Assembly: GCF_000247695.1 (NCBI RefSeq)
Contig: NW_004624743.1
Span: 3,256,848-3,320,847, forward strand
Origin: Heterocephalus glaber
Lineage: Eukaryota; Chordata; Mammalia; Rodentia; Bathyergidae
DNA length: 64,000 bases
Direction of reading: 5' to 3'
The notes under the pieces were generated by a model. It made no database searches and had not been told where the DNA came from. It saw only the letters and a program-made list of their open reading frames with translations. This document shows positions 38,901 to 48,159 of the stretch, piece after piece. Positions within the stretch are counted from its first letter, which is position 1. Each line of letters begins with the position of its first letter. Made by a program: the position numbers and the translations under genes.

Positions 38901-41900
38901 GTGTAAACCACTATTGTATCTTAAGATGAAAACATGAAAATGCAAGGATAATCGTAGCCCACAAATGAACTCATCCACATGTCCAAGATAAGTGAACAGG
39001 AGTGACTGTGTACCCCTGTCTCTTCAGGACTAGTGGCTACTAAACATCTGGACTAGTTAATATATACATTTGCCCCTGGATACACGAACATTTCTAGTCA
39101 TCAGTTTCATCTGTAACACGAGGGTGCTGGATTACATGATCATTTGATCCTGCTGGTCCTGTTTCTACAATGTACAGAGAGAGACCTTCTCTATTTGTAT
39201 TTCCCAGTTAAAAACTTTCAGGGTTATGAGTAAAGCCGAGAGTAAATGTACCTCAACTCTATTCTCCACTGGCAGTACTGGTGGTCACTTGTATTATTTT
39301 GTTATTAAAACATATGTAAAGCTATGATAAACAGTAAAAAAACTGCTTCACATGAATCCTTGATAAAATGATTTGACAAGAAGATATGTTGAAGGACAAG
39401 GAGCAAATTCTCCACTGAAAAAAGGTACTTTGACCATGCAATGAAGAAATGACAAAGACCAATAAAAACAGAAAACCTTGTAAATACTGGGTACTGGACA
39501 TGATATAAACCCTGGCTTCTTGCTGGAGTCGTTAGGATTTTAAAAAACAACCAATGTGGCCAAATTTGGACTATGTATAGTATCTCAAAATTCCCTGAAA
39601 GTTTTTACTTGCAAACAGAGTTATGCACACTTAACTAATGGATCAGCATCCTCCAACACAGTAGTTTTCAAAGAGAAGTTCAATGAACTCTTCCAGGGGT
39701 TCATGAAGTCAAAACTATTTTTATAATACTGAGAAGATATATGCCTTTCTACTGCAATACTACATTCACCGTTAAAGCAAGAGGAATTTTGGAAATAGAA
39801 TCATCCTCTTAACTTTCCCTTCATGCTGTACAAACCTTGCTTTTCCTCTTGAAACTCCTGGGGAGTTCAAGGCATCACTGCATAATAGAAAGGGCACAAG
39901 ATTTGTAGCTGCTAAGTTCAAATCTTAGCTTAACTATTCATGAGTCACATGATCTTGGACAAGGCACTTAGCTTTTTTCATAGGTAAAATGCAATCAATA
40001 ACATCTTCAACAAAACATTGCCCAAGGGTTTCTTTGTTGTTGCTGTTAGAGTACTAAAAAACAAATCTATGTATGAGGTTTAAAAAAAAAACTACAATCT
40101 AAAACAGCATCTAGGAAAAAAATTCAGCCCAAATTCATGTCTGACATTATCATTTGCTTGTATATCCTCCCACAGCCACTGTAGACATATAGAAATATAT
40201 ATAGTCAGCCCTGGGTATCCACATCTACAGATACAACCAACCATACATTGAAATAATTAGATAAGGCCCGGGATTTAGCTCAGTGGTTCCGCCGCCTGCC
40301 TTGCAAGTTCAAGGACCTGAGTTTGATCCCTGGTCCCCCCGCCTCAAAAAATTGGGAAAATAATTACACATCTGTAGTGAACAATCTTTTTTTTCTTGTT
40401 ATTCCTTAAACAATACAGTATAACTATTTACATAGCATTTACATTATATTAGGTATAAATAATGTAGAGATGATTTAAAGTACACAGGAGGATGTGTACA
40501 GGTTATACACAGATACTATGCTGTTTTATATGAGGGAGTTGAACAGCCATATATTCTGGTCCTTGGGAAAATCCTCAAACAAAGTTGCTTCCAAAGAAAC
40601 AACTACATGTATGTTTGAGGGCAACAAATCACTAAGGCTTATTTTATCCACAGCTCTGTTATGTTTCTATTATTTGCACAAAGATTTTTTGGCATCTGAC
40701 ATTTGAGATAAGAATGAGTCCTGGTTTCACTACCTAGTAAGTGCTTGATCCCAGGCAAGTCAGTCTCCTTGGACTTCTTTTCCTTCACCTGTAATTATCT
40801 GCTCAGTTGTTGTGAGCTTAAAATAAGACAATGCACATAACCTGATTTTCAGAACAGAGGCTGCTACACAGCCAGCGATACATGGAAGCTATTATTGGGA
40901 AATCAAGGATGGCAGGGCAGTTTAAACACTGTTGATCTTAAAGCCGTGTCCTGCTGTTGCCTGGTGCAGGTGACAGGATGATGAAAAGGAATGTATTCAC
41001 GACTGGCACTATGAGCAAAATACTGTAATGCCATTTCGGCTTCTGGGAAAGATGGGCAAGAATTAAGAGTGAGTCTTCCTACTTTTTAAAAACATTAAAA
41101 ACATTTTTAAAATGGGGACATTTTCTAAGTTAAATAAGAGCTCAATAATGACACTGAGAAGAGCAAATGCACACTGCCCCGTGGCAGGTGGGAAAAGAGG
41201 CGAAAAGCAAAATGAAATGTTCATCAAGAGAAGGAATGATATGCCAGTGGATGTCACTCCCTGTATCAGGTGGGACACTTGTCCAGGGAAGCAGCTGTGA
41301 CTCACGCCCAACCACAATCAAAGCAGCTGGTATAAAGTAGGCAAGACTGATAGAGTTGTCAGGGGTTCAACAGCAACTTCTAGAAATAAACTTTTCACCA
41401 TAGAAACTCTTGGCTTTTATGGGGGGGTTGATTGTGAGGTTAGAAGAAGTAGGAGAATTTCCCTATTTGCTCATAAAAACAGAACTGGGCACACAGGATT
41501 CATAAATTCACCTTGAGGGCCCCTCCAGTCTGCTGGCACTTACCATAACAAGGGTAAAATTAGTTTAGACAGCTCCCGAGATTTTATCACTACCAACTAT
41601 TGCATCTATTCCCAGCCACGCAGGCTTGCCTGTATTCTCAGCCCGGAAATTTCTTCTGCGATTCTGTGACTCAGTTCAAGCTATTCTGAGATGACCTAAA
41701 CCACCAAAAGGATCTACAATACACAAAACAGACACATCCACGCATGAGACACACGCACGCTAGGGGAGGTGTGAGGCCCGAGGCAGACATCCTTAGAAGT
41801 ACACTAAACTCCTAAAAGAGAAACCGCCTTTGCAGAGAGCTCCACTCATTAAAGCCTAGTTTGTAAAACTGCATCCTTAGGGTTGAGAGAAAGATGTGGG

Positions 41901-42249
41901 AGGGCCCAGAACGGCAACTGACTCCACCAGTTACACCGAAGCTGAGGTTACAGCAGCGCCTGGGTCAGCCAGGTAGGGCAGGGGAAGGGGGCGGGGGTCG
42001 AACAGCGTCAGCGTCTCCTAGGGTAAAGGCCCAGAGATGACCGATGGAAACTCGAGCTTTTCTCCTGCTCCGGGCGACCGGCGTCCGGCCGGGACGCGCA
42101 GCCCGGATCCCCCGCACCTGCACACGGCCCCGGACACTCGAGCCAGTGCCGAGGCTCCCTGGCCCGCGCGCTCAGGGCGGCCGCACACTCCCGGACCCGC
42201 AGACCCTCCGAAAAGCTCAGCCGCGCGCGGCAGGCCCGGTTCTTACCAT
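26060..42249 (-). CDS. TMEM167A: TMEM167A (Kish-A), small Golgi/secretory-pathway membrane protein; four coding exons
   Basis: Minus-strand join of 42249-42247, 31741-31632, 29341-29307 and 26130-26060: 3+110+35+71 = 219 nt, 72 residues plus TAG, the usual length of the Kish family. All three introns are GT/AG, in phases 0, 2 and 1. The protein opens M-SAIFNFQ, followed by a hydrophobic helix (about residues 9-24, [12 protein letters not shown]), a conserved central stretch ([16 protein letters not shown], then [17 protein letters not shown]) and a second helix (about residues 53-71, [16 protein letters not shown]) ending in Q. This two-helix plan and these motifs identify Kish-A; the paralogue TMEM167B is the alternative, but the match is closer to A. 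Kish proteins act in the early secretory pathway (Drosophila kish was found in a secretion screen); the biochemical role is not defined. From memory the human protein has R where this one has K in the DKNKTG motif. Frame and splice sites are intact, so I read it as functional. In human 5q14 the gene is head-to-head with XRCC4. Confidence 0.96.
26131..29306 (-). other. TMEM167A: TMEM167A intron 3
   Basis: GTAAGTG donor at its minus-strand 5' end, CATCCACAG acceptor at its 3' end. Holds the Tigger-like MITE, an AAAAC run near 28,285 and a CT run near 28,740. No other feature found. Confidence 0.9.
26800..26932. mobile_element. Tigger-like MITE in TMEM167A intron 3
   Basis: GGTTGAGCTTCCTTAATCAG mirrors 'gattagggatgcccaacc' at the right end: terminal inverted repeats around a ~90 bp core with 'aaaatctgaaac'. 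A further scrap of the same family (CAGATTTTGGAATATTTAC) lies just left at about 26,770. Confidence 0.8.
29307..29341 (-). CDS. TMEM167A: TMEM167A exon 3 (35-nt small exon)
   Basis: A 35-nt exon between CTTTGCAG and GTAAGTG. It completes Gly38, encodes [11 protein letters not shown] and gives the first base of Gly50 (next intron phase 1). It is too short for any ORF scan and is recognised only by protein content and splice sites. Confidence 0.95.
29892..29930. repeat. Compound microsatellite (TA)n(GA)n
   Basis: About nine TA units followed by about ten GA units. Confidence 0.95.
31195..31227 (+). pseudogene. U2 snRNA 5' fragment, retro-inserted
   Basis: ATCGCTTCTCAGCCTTTTGG then CTAAGATCAAGCG matches the first 33 nt of U2 with two differences. 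It sits exactly between two copies of TATTATACAGATA (31,182-31,194 and 31,228-31,240), a perfect 13-bp target-site duplication. It is 3'-truncated before the branch-point-binding and Sm regions, so non-functional. It lies in TMEM167A intron 2, antisense to the gene. Confidence 0.93.
31632..31741 (-). CDS. TMEM167A: TMEM167A exon 2
   Basis: 110 nt between a polypyrimidine tract plus TTTTTAG acceptor and a GG|GTATGT donor. It encodes residues 2-37 (SAIFNFQ through DKNKT) and the first two bases of Gly38, so the following intron is phase 2. It carries the first membrane helix. Confidence 0.96.
33775..33885 (-). mobile_element. MIR fragment, reverse
   Basis: 'gtgaggcaggcattattatt' followed by 'acccttgtgctgcagaggag' is the reversed MIR 3' layout. 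Confidence 0.5.
36700..36784 (-). mobile_element. ID-like SINE with target duplication
   Basis: Poly-T then TACTGGGGATCGAACTCGGG to CACTGAGCTAAATCC. Flanked by AAAGGGGCAGAATTTT and AAAAGGGCAGAATTTT (one mismatch), showing fairly recent L1-driven insertion. Confidence 0.93.
36941..37015 (-). mobile_element. hAT MITE, ~80-bp subfamily
   Basis: CAGTGGTGGCAAATGTATGG at the left; 'agctctaaaagccatcactg' at the right is the reverse of the other terminus. It aligns end to end with the reverse of the copy at 48,403. Flanks (TAACATAC / TCTTACAC) show no convincing duplication. Confidence 0.8.
37296..37382 (+). mobile_element. ID-like SINE with exact 11-bp target duplication
   Basis: GGGCCAGGGACTTAGCTCAG (A box), GAGTTTGATCCC (B box) and a poly-A tail. 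TTATTTTAATT precedes (37,285-37,295) and follows (37,383-37,393). Confidence 0.95.
37690..37830 (+). mobile_element. MIR SINE
   Basis: 'gctagctgttgggaccttgg' followed by 'ccatgtttcctctatttgtg' fits the MIR core. Confidence 0.6.
38371..38415 (+). mobile_element. hAT MITE terminal fragment
   Basis: Ends 'gcagcacacgaagctatg' then AGTTCGCCACCACTG, the same terminus as 48,483 and 53,152. The other end is missing. Confidence 0.55.
39655..39800 (+). mobile_element. Ancient hAT-like fragment
   Basis: CAACACAGTAGTTTTCAAAG then 'gggttcatgaagtcaaaac' resembles a widespread old mammalian DNA repeat. Family uncertain. Confidence 0.4.
39890..40010 (+). mobile_element. MIR SINE
   Basis: 'gttcaaatcttagcttaact', then 'gatcttggacaaggcactta' is MIR core sequence. 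Confidence 0.75.
40203..40580 (+). mobile_element. Tigger1/MER2-type element split by a SINE
   Basis: AGTCAGCCCTGGGTATCC opens the element; 'caatacagtataactattta' and 'gagatgatttaaagtacac' are the MER2-like interior. Interrupted at 40,260-40,357. Confidence 0.85.
40260..40357 (+). mobile_element. ID-like SINE inserted in the MER2-type element
   Basis: GGCCCGGGATTTAGCTCAG, GGTTCCGCCGCCTGCC and GAGTTTGATCCC. AAATAATTA occurs on both sides (40,251-40,259 and 40,358-40,366). Confidence 0.92.
40695..40900 (+). mobile_element. MIR SINE, long copy
   Basis: 'gagtcctggtttcactacct', 'caggcaagtcagtctccttg' and 'ggaagctattatt' span most of the MIR consensus. Confidence 0.8.
42247..42249 (-). CDS. TMEM167A: TMEM167A exon 1 coding part (ATG only)
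   Basis: The initiator ATG is the last codon of exon 1: the minus strand reads CAGTATG followed directly by the donor GTAAGAACC, and exon 2 opens with TCTGCC (Ser-Ala). Position -3 is A; +4 becomes T after splicing. The rest of exon 1 is 5' UTR inside the CpG island. Confidence 0.93.
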
Positions 42250-42449
42250 ACTGAGGCCCGCGTTGGCCCAGCCACATCACCCTTCCGGGCCCAGGGCGGA
42301 AGAGCTGTGCACGGCCCGCCGGTCTTTCTCGCGCTCTCCAGCGCTCCGATTGGATGCATCACGGCACCGCCTCCGGAGCCGAGCGAATCCAGCGCCTTGA
42401 TAGCCTGCTCTCGGCGGAAGAGGCGGGACTTAGATGACGACAGGCGGAG

Positions 42450-42526
42450 CTTCGGAAGTAGCCGGCACTTCCATTGGTTGCGGACTCTGGCGTTTTGGGG
42501 AAGACCGGAAGTGGAGTCATTGAGCG
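42450..42526 (+). other. XRCC4: Probable XRCC4 non-coding exon 1 with donor at 42,527
   Basis: XRCC4 encodes the LIG4 scaffold of non-homologous end joining, and in human its 5' UTR exon lies just across the promoter from TMEM167A. Here the plus strand past the ETS/CCAAT motifs has a good donor, GAGCG|GTAGGT, at 42,527. No XRCC4 coding sequence is visible in the window, which fits a long first intron. The 5' boundary is a guess and the identity rests on synteny, not on coding sequence. Confidence 0.5.
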
Positions 42527-43742
42527 GTAGGTCCCGGAAGGGGCGGCGGCCTCTTTAAAAAGTATATATACTGTCCTATTTCTCGTTTTTTCCTTAATTT
42601 ATTTTTTTAGTTTCTTGATATTTATCTCTAGGACTGCGCAGTGGTGAGCTCCGGGGCCTTCCTCTTGTGGGCTCTAGGGGATCCCAGCGTCCAGGCCTGA
42701 TCCGCAGGGCGTGCACCTGTTGAGTCCCCCTTTTAATTTCTCATTTTGCACTAGAGCGGTTCTTAGGAACGCGGAGCAGCTGTTAAATGGCCTGTATTGA
42801 TTGGGAGTAGCAAGGCATTTAAATCCGAAGGGTTTTGTTGAGTAGGTTGGTCATTTACCCAGTACCAGACTTCTTCGCTCCGATCCGCAGCTCTTTGGAG
42901 ACTGTCAGTGGGTTCCGGGGCTGGCGCGTCATTTGGGGAGCGGGAGGAGCTTCCTATGGGAGCCGGTGGGAAAGAACTAAGCGCCTTTCCTCGGGTGCAG
43001 TAAATCAGTTAGATGCTCTAGAGAAATGATGGGGCAGCAAGACAATTTGCATGCCAACTTTTTTTTTTATAAAAAATTTTAGCAAGCCCTTGTCACCGCG
43101 TGTCGTTTATTTTTTTCTCAGGCAGCACAGGGTTCTTTTCAGAATGTTATCTTTTTTATTTTTTTAAAAAAAATTGGTCCAGAGGTCGTTAGGGAGAAGG
43201 AAGGAAGGAAACTCCTGAGGTGTATTCTGCAAAACTACGAGACTTCAGTATTTAGGGCGACCCAGTGATTAGAAGATTTGCATCTGTGCTGTGGGTAATT
43301 ACATAGTTTGCTACCGTGCACGATGATTTTGTTTTGTTTTAAATCCTAAGTAACTTGATTTTTCAGTCCATTATATGGAAGTGTCAAGATGTGGTCCAGT
43401 ACACAAATTAACAAGCATTTACCAAACATCTGCTTTAGTCATGGTATTGTGAGATGTCAGCAGAGAAATTAAGATGACTTGTTCCTTGGCAGAATTTAAT
43501 AGCAATATGGAGGAAGGGAATAAAAAAGTATAAAATAGTACCTTTCATTTATCTGGAAACAAGTTTAGTGCTGTCTTTTAGTTGCCTTAAATTATTCCTT
43601 ACCATTTAAGTGAAACAAACTTGGCTTCTTTTAGAAATTCTTTTGTGCAACTCATCAAACTTGGCTTCTAGAATAATAAATATAATTGCCTTTGATAATC
43701 TTGATCTTTGTGATATGTCAGGGGAATACTTTTTGTTGTTGT

Positions 43743-43915
43743 TGTGGTACTGTGTATTAAACCCACAGGCCTTCACCCCGAGCTGCATCTTCAGCCTGGT
43801 TTTTTTTATTATGATTATTACTTTGAGGTGGGATCTGTCTAAGTCACTGTGTTGCCCAGACTGGGCTGGAATTTGGCTCAAGAGTGCTGGGATTACAGAT
43901 GTGCCCCCCACCCCT
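43743..43915 (-). mobile_element. B1-dID dimeric SINE
   Basis: In plus order, a reversed ID part (43,743-43,795: GTACTGTGTATTAAACCCAC) then a reversed B1 (TGAGGTGGGATCTGTC to GTGCTGGGATTACAGATG). In sense orientation this is B1 followed by ID. Confidence 0.8.
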
Positions 43916-44027
43916 AGGGCATGAAGCTATGCTTCAGGCTGCCTATTAAGAGCTCCAAGAAACTGAAGTTATTAGAGATCACAACTGATTAGTTGTATTT
44001 ATGAATTTAATTAATTGATCCATAAGT

Positions 44028-44140
44028 TATTTTTTTGAGATAGTGTCTCACCGTGTTGCCCTGGCTGGCCTCAAACTAAGATCTCTGCCTCTGCCTTACT
44101 AATATCTGGGATTACATGCATGTGCCACCACTTCCAGTTT
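44028..44140 (-). mobile_element. B1 SINE
   Basis: TTTTTTGAGATAGTGTCTCA, 'ccctggctggcctcaaact' and 'tctgggattacatgcatgtg', reversed B1. Confidence 0.9.
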
Positions 44141-44559
44141 AGTTCATAGGTTTGTGTGTAGTTTAGTTTCAGAATAGTGGAACACAGTATGTGCTAGTTA
44201 TTTTTAATTATCCGTAGAGGAACCAATAGTTAAAGCTGAGCATATGTGAATTATATTTATTGCATTTGTGTAAATAACAAAGTTAGTCTGACATGTGATG
44301 AGATCTTTGGGGAGATACTAGTTCAGGTGCATGGTTATTAAGCAAGCCTTTCTGGCAGCTCAGCTCTGAGTTTCATTTCAAATTATTTTGGATTATTTTC
44401 TTACAATAAAATCTGAATGTGCTATCTCTTTGTTTGGAAATAATGTGTTTCTTACACCTGGAAAAGTATTTTTAACTTTGGTCTCTTGATTTCCCTAGAA
44501 TTATAAGTAAAAATGTACATATTTAACTTTTCCGTGAAGAGTAAGCACAGGCTTCGTCA

Positions 44560-44645
44560 GTGGTTTGAAGATTAAATGAGTAAATCATCATCTAGGGAAG
44601 TGTTTGGAATGCAGTAAACACTCAGGAGTGCTGCTATTATTGTGT
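44560..44645 (+). mobile_element. MIR 3' part
   Basis: 'gattaaatgagtaaatcatc' to 'gcagtaaacactcaggagtg' and 'gctattatt'. Confidence 0.75.
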
Positions 44646-45179
44646 GGATGGCTTTCTCCTGCACTGAATGAAAAAATCTCCCTGAGGGGAGGGCTAATGA
44701 TGGAACAATGATTGATTTACATAAATTAGGCAGTCAAAAGATTTTAAAAATTAAATTGGTGTTGCTTTTGTACCGCCAGACCACTTTCTCCTTCTTTGTC
44801 TACTATTAATAATAATGCTGATGGTTTTCTTTTACATTACTTACCTTTTTTCATTCTGAACTCTTCACATTTTTTAAAAGAGAAAGGTATTGCTTGCTTT
44901 CTCTGATTCTCAACTAGATTCCATAGCGTAAGGTTGAGGGTATTTGTTTTCAAGTGTTGGTCTTTGTGCCCCCTACCAGCACTTCTTAAATTCTCTTCCC
45001 TGTGGTCTTGGATGTTGATTTCTAAAAGTTTAGTTTGACCTGCATATTATTTTTTTCACCTTAAGAAATGCTTCATTTAACCTCTCTACATTTTCAATGT
45101 CATTAATTTTCTCTGCAGCAAAATTGTGTAGAGTTCTCTGTGCTCCATGCCCCAATTTCTCTATTTTCCCTTTCTTTCC

Positions 45180-45358
45180 TTTTGGCGGTACTTAGGAATG
45201 AGCCCAGGGCCTTCACTCTGAGCTACATCCTTTACTCTTTTTAAGTTTTGAGACAGGGTCTCACTAAGTCACTAAGTGGCGCAGACTGGACTCAAACTTG
45301 CGATTCTCACCCTCCCTGAGTGCTTGATTACAGGTGTGCACCACCATGTCAGGCTCTG
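45180..45358 (-). mobile_element. B1-dID dimeric SINE
   Basis: Reversed ID (GGTACTTAGGAATGAGCCCA to GAGCTACATCC), A-rich linker, then reversed B1 (TTTTGAGACAGGGTCTCACT to GGTGTGCACCACCATG). Confidence 0.88.
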
Positions 45359-45882
45359 TTCTTTCTTGAGTTTACTCCCACTTGGCTATTGCTTTCATTC
45401 TGCTCTCAGTGTCACCGTTGATCTCTGGGTGCTGGATCACCAACTCTGGCCTGTTAACCACTGGGGCACAGGTGATCGATCACTCCCACCTCCACAATCC
45501 ACTTTCCCCACTGGATTTCCAGAACCATACCCCTGGTTTTCCTCCTGCCTCTTTGGTTGCTCATTCCCAGTCTTCTCTGCTGGATCTGTCTATTCCTCCC
45601 AACGTTTTATTGTTGAAGTGTTCTAGCACTTGATCTTTAACCCTCTTTTTCTGTTTCTTTTGGATAACATCGTCTTCTGATGTTTAATATCTGTATAGCA
45701 AAGGCTTGCACATTCATATTCCTAGTCCCTTTTCTTTCTGAACTTTAGATCCACATATTCATTTGCTATCTCTGCGTGTCCATTTATATATTTACAAGAC
45801 ATCCCATACATCTCCAAATGAACTCTTTTTCTTCCCAGATTTGTTTCATTCTTTCTCATCTTGGTTAACAGAAACCCTGGAC

Positions 45883-45946
45883 CAGTGATGGCAAACCTTT
45901 TAGAACTTTCAGTGATAATAGCCCGCTATGGCACACATGCCATAGG
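45883..45946 (+). mobile_element. hAT MITE, ~80-bp subfamily, right end lost
   Basis: CAGTGATGGCAAACCTTTTA, 'gaactttcagtgataatag', 'gctatggcacacatgccata'. It tracks the 48,403 copy until the last ~14 bp, which have diverged or been lost. Confidence 0.75.
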
Positions 45947-45987
45947 GTAATTCCTTAGAGCTCTCCTTTACTCCTTCCTTAATTTTT

Positions 45988-46082
45988 TTTTTTTTTTTTT
46001 TTTTTTTTTGGTACTGGGGATTGAACTCGGGTCCTTGCGCTTGCACAGCAGGCGACAAAACCACTGAGCTAAATCCTTGGCC
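45988..46082 (-). mobile_element. ID-like SINE with long poly-T
   Basis: T-tract, GGTACTGGGGATTGAACTCG, CCACTGAGCTAAATCC. Flanked by CCTTCCTTAATTTTT and CCTTCTTTAATTTTT (one mismatch). Confidence 0.93.
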
Positions 46083-46099
46083 CCTTCTTTAATTTTTAT

Positions 46100-46350
46100 A
46101 TTACATGAAATCCATCAGCAAATCCTGTAGGCTTTCTCTAAAATGTATCTAGAATTCAACAGTTGTCAGTAGTTTTTTTTTATTAGTGCACTGATCAGCC
46201 CTTGCTTGACTCTGTTACTAGTCACTGTCATTTCTTACTTGGATAACAGTAGTAGTTTTGTCACTGGTCTCCCTGCTTTCCTCAATCCTCCCTTCCTAAA
46301 GTTCATTCTCATATACTAGAGTGCTATTTTAAAAGTATAAGTCAAAAGTG
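46100..46350 (+). mobile_element. L2 LINE fragment, left part
   Basis: 'tcactggtctccctgctttc' and 'agagtgctattttaaaagta' fit the L2 3' region; continues after the L1 insert. Confidence 0.7.
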
Positions 46351-46612
46351 GATTAAGATATGGGGATTCTAAGTGCAGTGTGTTGTCCTAGATTGAATCC
46401 TAGAACAGAAAAAGAACATCAATAGAAAGCCTGGCGAAATCCAAATAGAGTCAACCGTTTAGCTAATAGTATTGTATCATTGCTGGCTTCTTAATTTTAA
46501 TAAATAAACCTTGGTAATATAGTAATATTAGAGGAAAGGCATATGAGGACTCTGTACTATCTTTGTAACTTTGTTGTAAATGCAGAATTAGACCAAAAGA
46601 AAAAAATTATTA
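46351..46612 (+). mobile_element. Old L1 3' end inserted in L2
   Basis: 'gaggactctgtactatcttt', 'gtaactttgttgtaaatgc' and an A-rich tail resemble old L1 3' UTRs. It divides the L2 sequence. Confidence 0.6.
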
Positions 46613-46614
46613 AA

Positions 46615-47165
46615 AAGAATATAACCTCATTTCTTTGCTTGAAAATCTTTTGTGACTCCTAATTTGACTCATGGTAAAAGCTCATGTCCTTCCAGTGACC
46701 CACAGATCCTGTGTGGTCTGGTCTTCCCTTACCTCCCTTTACATTTTTCTAGCTACCATGTTTGTTAAATATTTTGGGCCCACTTCTGTATCAGTGCTTT
46801 TGCACTAGATGCTTTCTCACTTGGAAAGCTTTTTCCTAGAGCTTCATACAGGAAATTCCTTCCTATCTTTTATGTATTTGCTCAACTGTCACCTTTCAAT
46901 AAAGCCTACTCCAGCCTCCCTATTTAAAATTGTAGCTTTAGATTTTTTCCACACCTTCATCCTGCCGATATACTGAGTTTGTTGTACCTTGTTTTACTAT
47001 AGCAATTATCACTGTATTTCACATATTTGTTATGTGTATTTTTAATGATTTCTCTTCCCCTTAATTCCCTGAAGGCAGGAATTTTTGCTTTGTTCTCTTA
47101 GGCAGTGTACTAAGCATTTGTCAGAAGCATAGAAGTACTCAATAGATTATGGCTGGAGGAATGAA
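46615..47165 (+). mobile_element. L2 LINE 3' end
   Basis: 'cttgaaaatcttttgtgact', 'ttttgcactagatgctttct', 'ccctgaaggcaggaattttt' and 'actcaatagattatggctgg' follow the L2 3' consensus order. Confidence 0.8.
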
Positions 47166-47559
47166 CTTGATTAATCGAATTTGTGATGACTGACTTGCCA
47201 TCTGAAATCATTGATCAGGGGGCTCTTGCAGTCAGCAGATTTTTAATCCTGATGACATTTGGCTGTTTTGGGGAGAACAACAATGTTGAGACTTGTAAAA
47301 AAAATTCTAAAAAAATCCGTGCTAGAATTTCAAACTGCTCATAAAACATTCATGTTTTTGTGAGGTGCCATTACTACGCTAGCTTAAGGGTAAACTTTTT
47401 CTTGTGTACCATTGGGAAATCCCAAGGTATTTACAAGATTTTGCAAAAGTTTTATTTCAGTCATATGACTTGTAGTCAAGGTTTTGGCAAGGGAATATAT
47501 TTAATAAAGGACACATAATTTATAGGGTTATTTTATGATATTTACCCAAAAAGTCAAAT

Positions 47560-48110
47560 ACAGAGGAGTGCAAGAGATTAGGCACACACTAGAGGCCTAA
47601 AGAATCCAGCCAAGGGCCGGGATCCCACAGCAAGGTCCCACACAATTTCAGCTGAAGGCTTAGAGTCCCAGGCAGTGTCCTCCTCGAGTCCAGCCAGTGA
47701 CCTAGAGCCCATGGCAGTGTCTCATGTTTGTCCACATTGAGGATCTGCACCCGGAAGGCCCAAAGGCCAGTGGTGGAAGCCAGATATACTGGTGGGGTGA
47801 AGGATTTGTGCTGCCAGGCTCAGGGATCTATATTGGAGCCAGGAAGTGATGCTCACGGTGGAGATCAGAGCTCTCCTGATGGGAACAGCAGCCATTCCCA
47901 GGCACAGTGAGGCCGAGCTCCTCCCCTGAGAACAGCCAAGTTTGCATCATGAAAACCATCTGCAGCAAGATTCTAGAAAATCAACAGCCCACCATCTTCC
48001 CTTCTAGTTCGCTTTTTATGGCTATAGGCAACAATCCTCAGGTGGGTCTTCTGTGCCCAGACCATGCTGATTCAGTTCAGCTGGCCGTTACAAGTTGACC
48101 GTTAATTAAT
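47560..48110. other. GC-richer unknown repeat-like segment, perhaps an LTR
   Basis: Internal near-repeats: AGTCCAGCCAGTGACCTAG, AATCCAGCCAAGGGCCGGG and 'cccatggcagtgtctc' versus 'cccaggcagtgtcct'. No gene or named family recognised; short plus ORFs at 47,728 and 47,907 are unremarkable. Confidence 0.35.
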
Positions 48111-48159
48111 CCACCACATGACTTTTGCTGTTGAGGTTGATTTATTAATGATTAGTTTC

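Larger units (their letters stand above)
31742..42246 (-). other. TMEM167A: TMEM167A intron 1
   Basis: 10.5 kb phase-0 intron between ATG|GTAAGA and TTTTTAG|TCTGCC. It contains three ID-like SINEs, MIRs, a split Tigger1/MER2 element and two hAT pieces. 31,750-33,770 and 33,900-36,690 show nothing further I can name. Confidence 0.9.
41975..42560. promoter_or_regulatory. CpG island, bidirectional TMEM167A/XRCC4 promoter
   Basis: The only strongly CpG-dense stretch in the window. It covers TMEM167A exon 1 (minus) and extends plus-ward. ETS/GABP-like sites (CTTCCGGG near 42,282-42,289, CGGAAGTAG near 42,452, CCGGAAGTGG near 42,505) and two inverted CCAAT boxes (ATTGG near 42,349 and 42,474) are typical of TATA-less bidirectional housekeeping promoters. 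The human XRCC4-TMEM167A head-to-head order is established; the exact start sites here are inferred. Confidence 0.85.

Noticed and set aside
26131..42246. An intronic scaRNA (human SCARNA18 lies in this neighbourhood, as I recall)
   Set aside because: I could not recognise an H/ACA double hairpin with H and ACA boxes by eye; a covariance-model search would decide.
42008..42558. Long open frames in the CpG island on both strands
   Set aside because: GC-rich sequence is poor in stop codons. They overlap the TMEM167A 5' UTR and intron and have no domain; only the spliced upstream ORF is kept as a finding.
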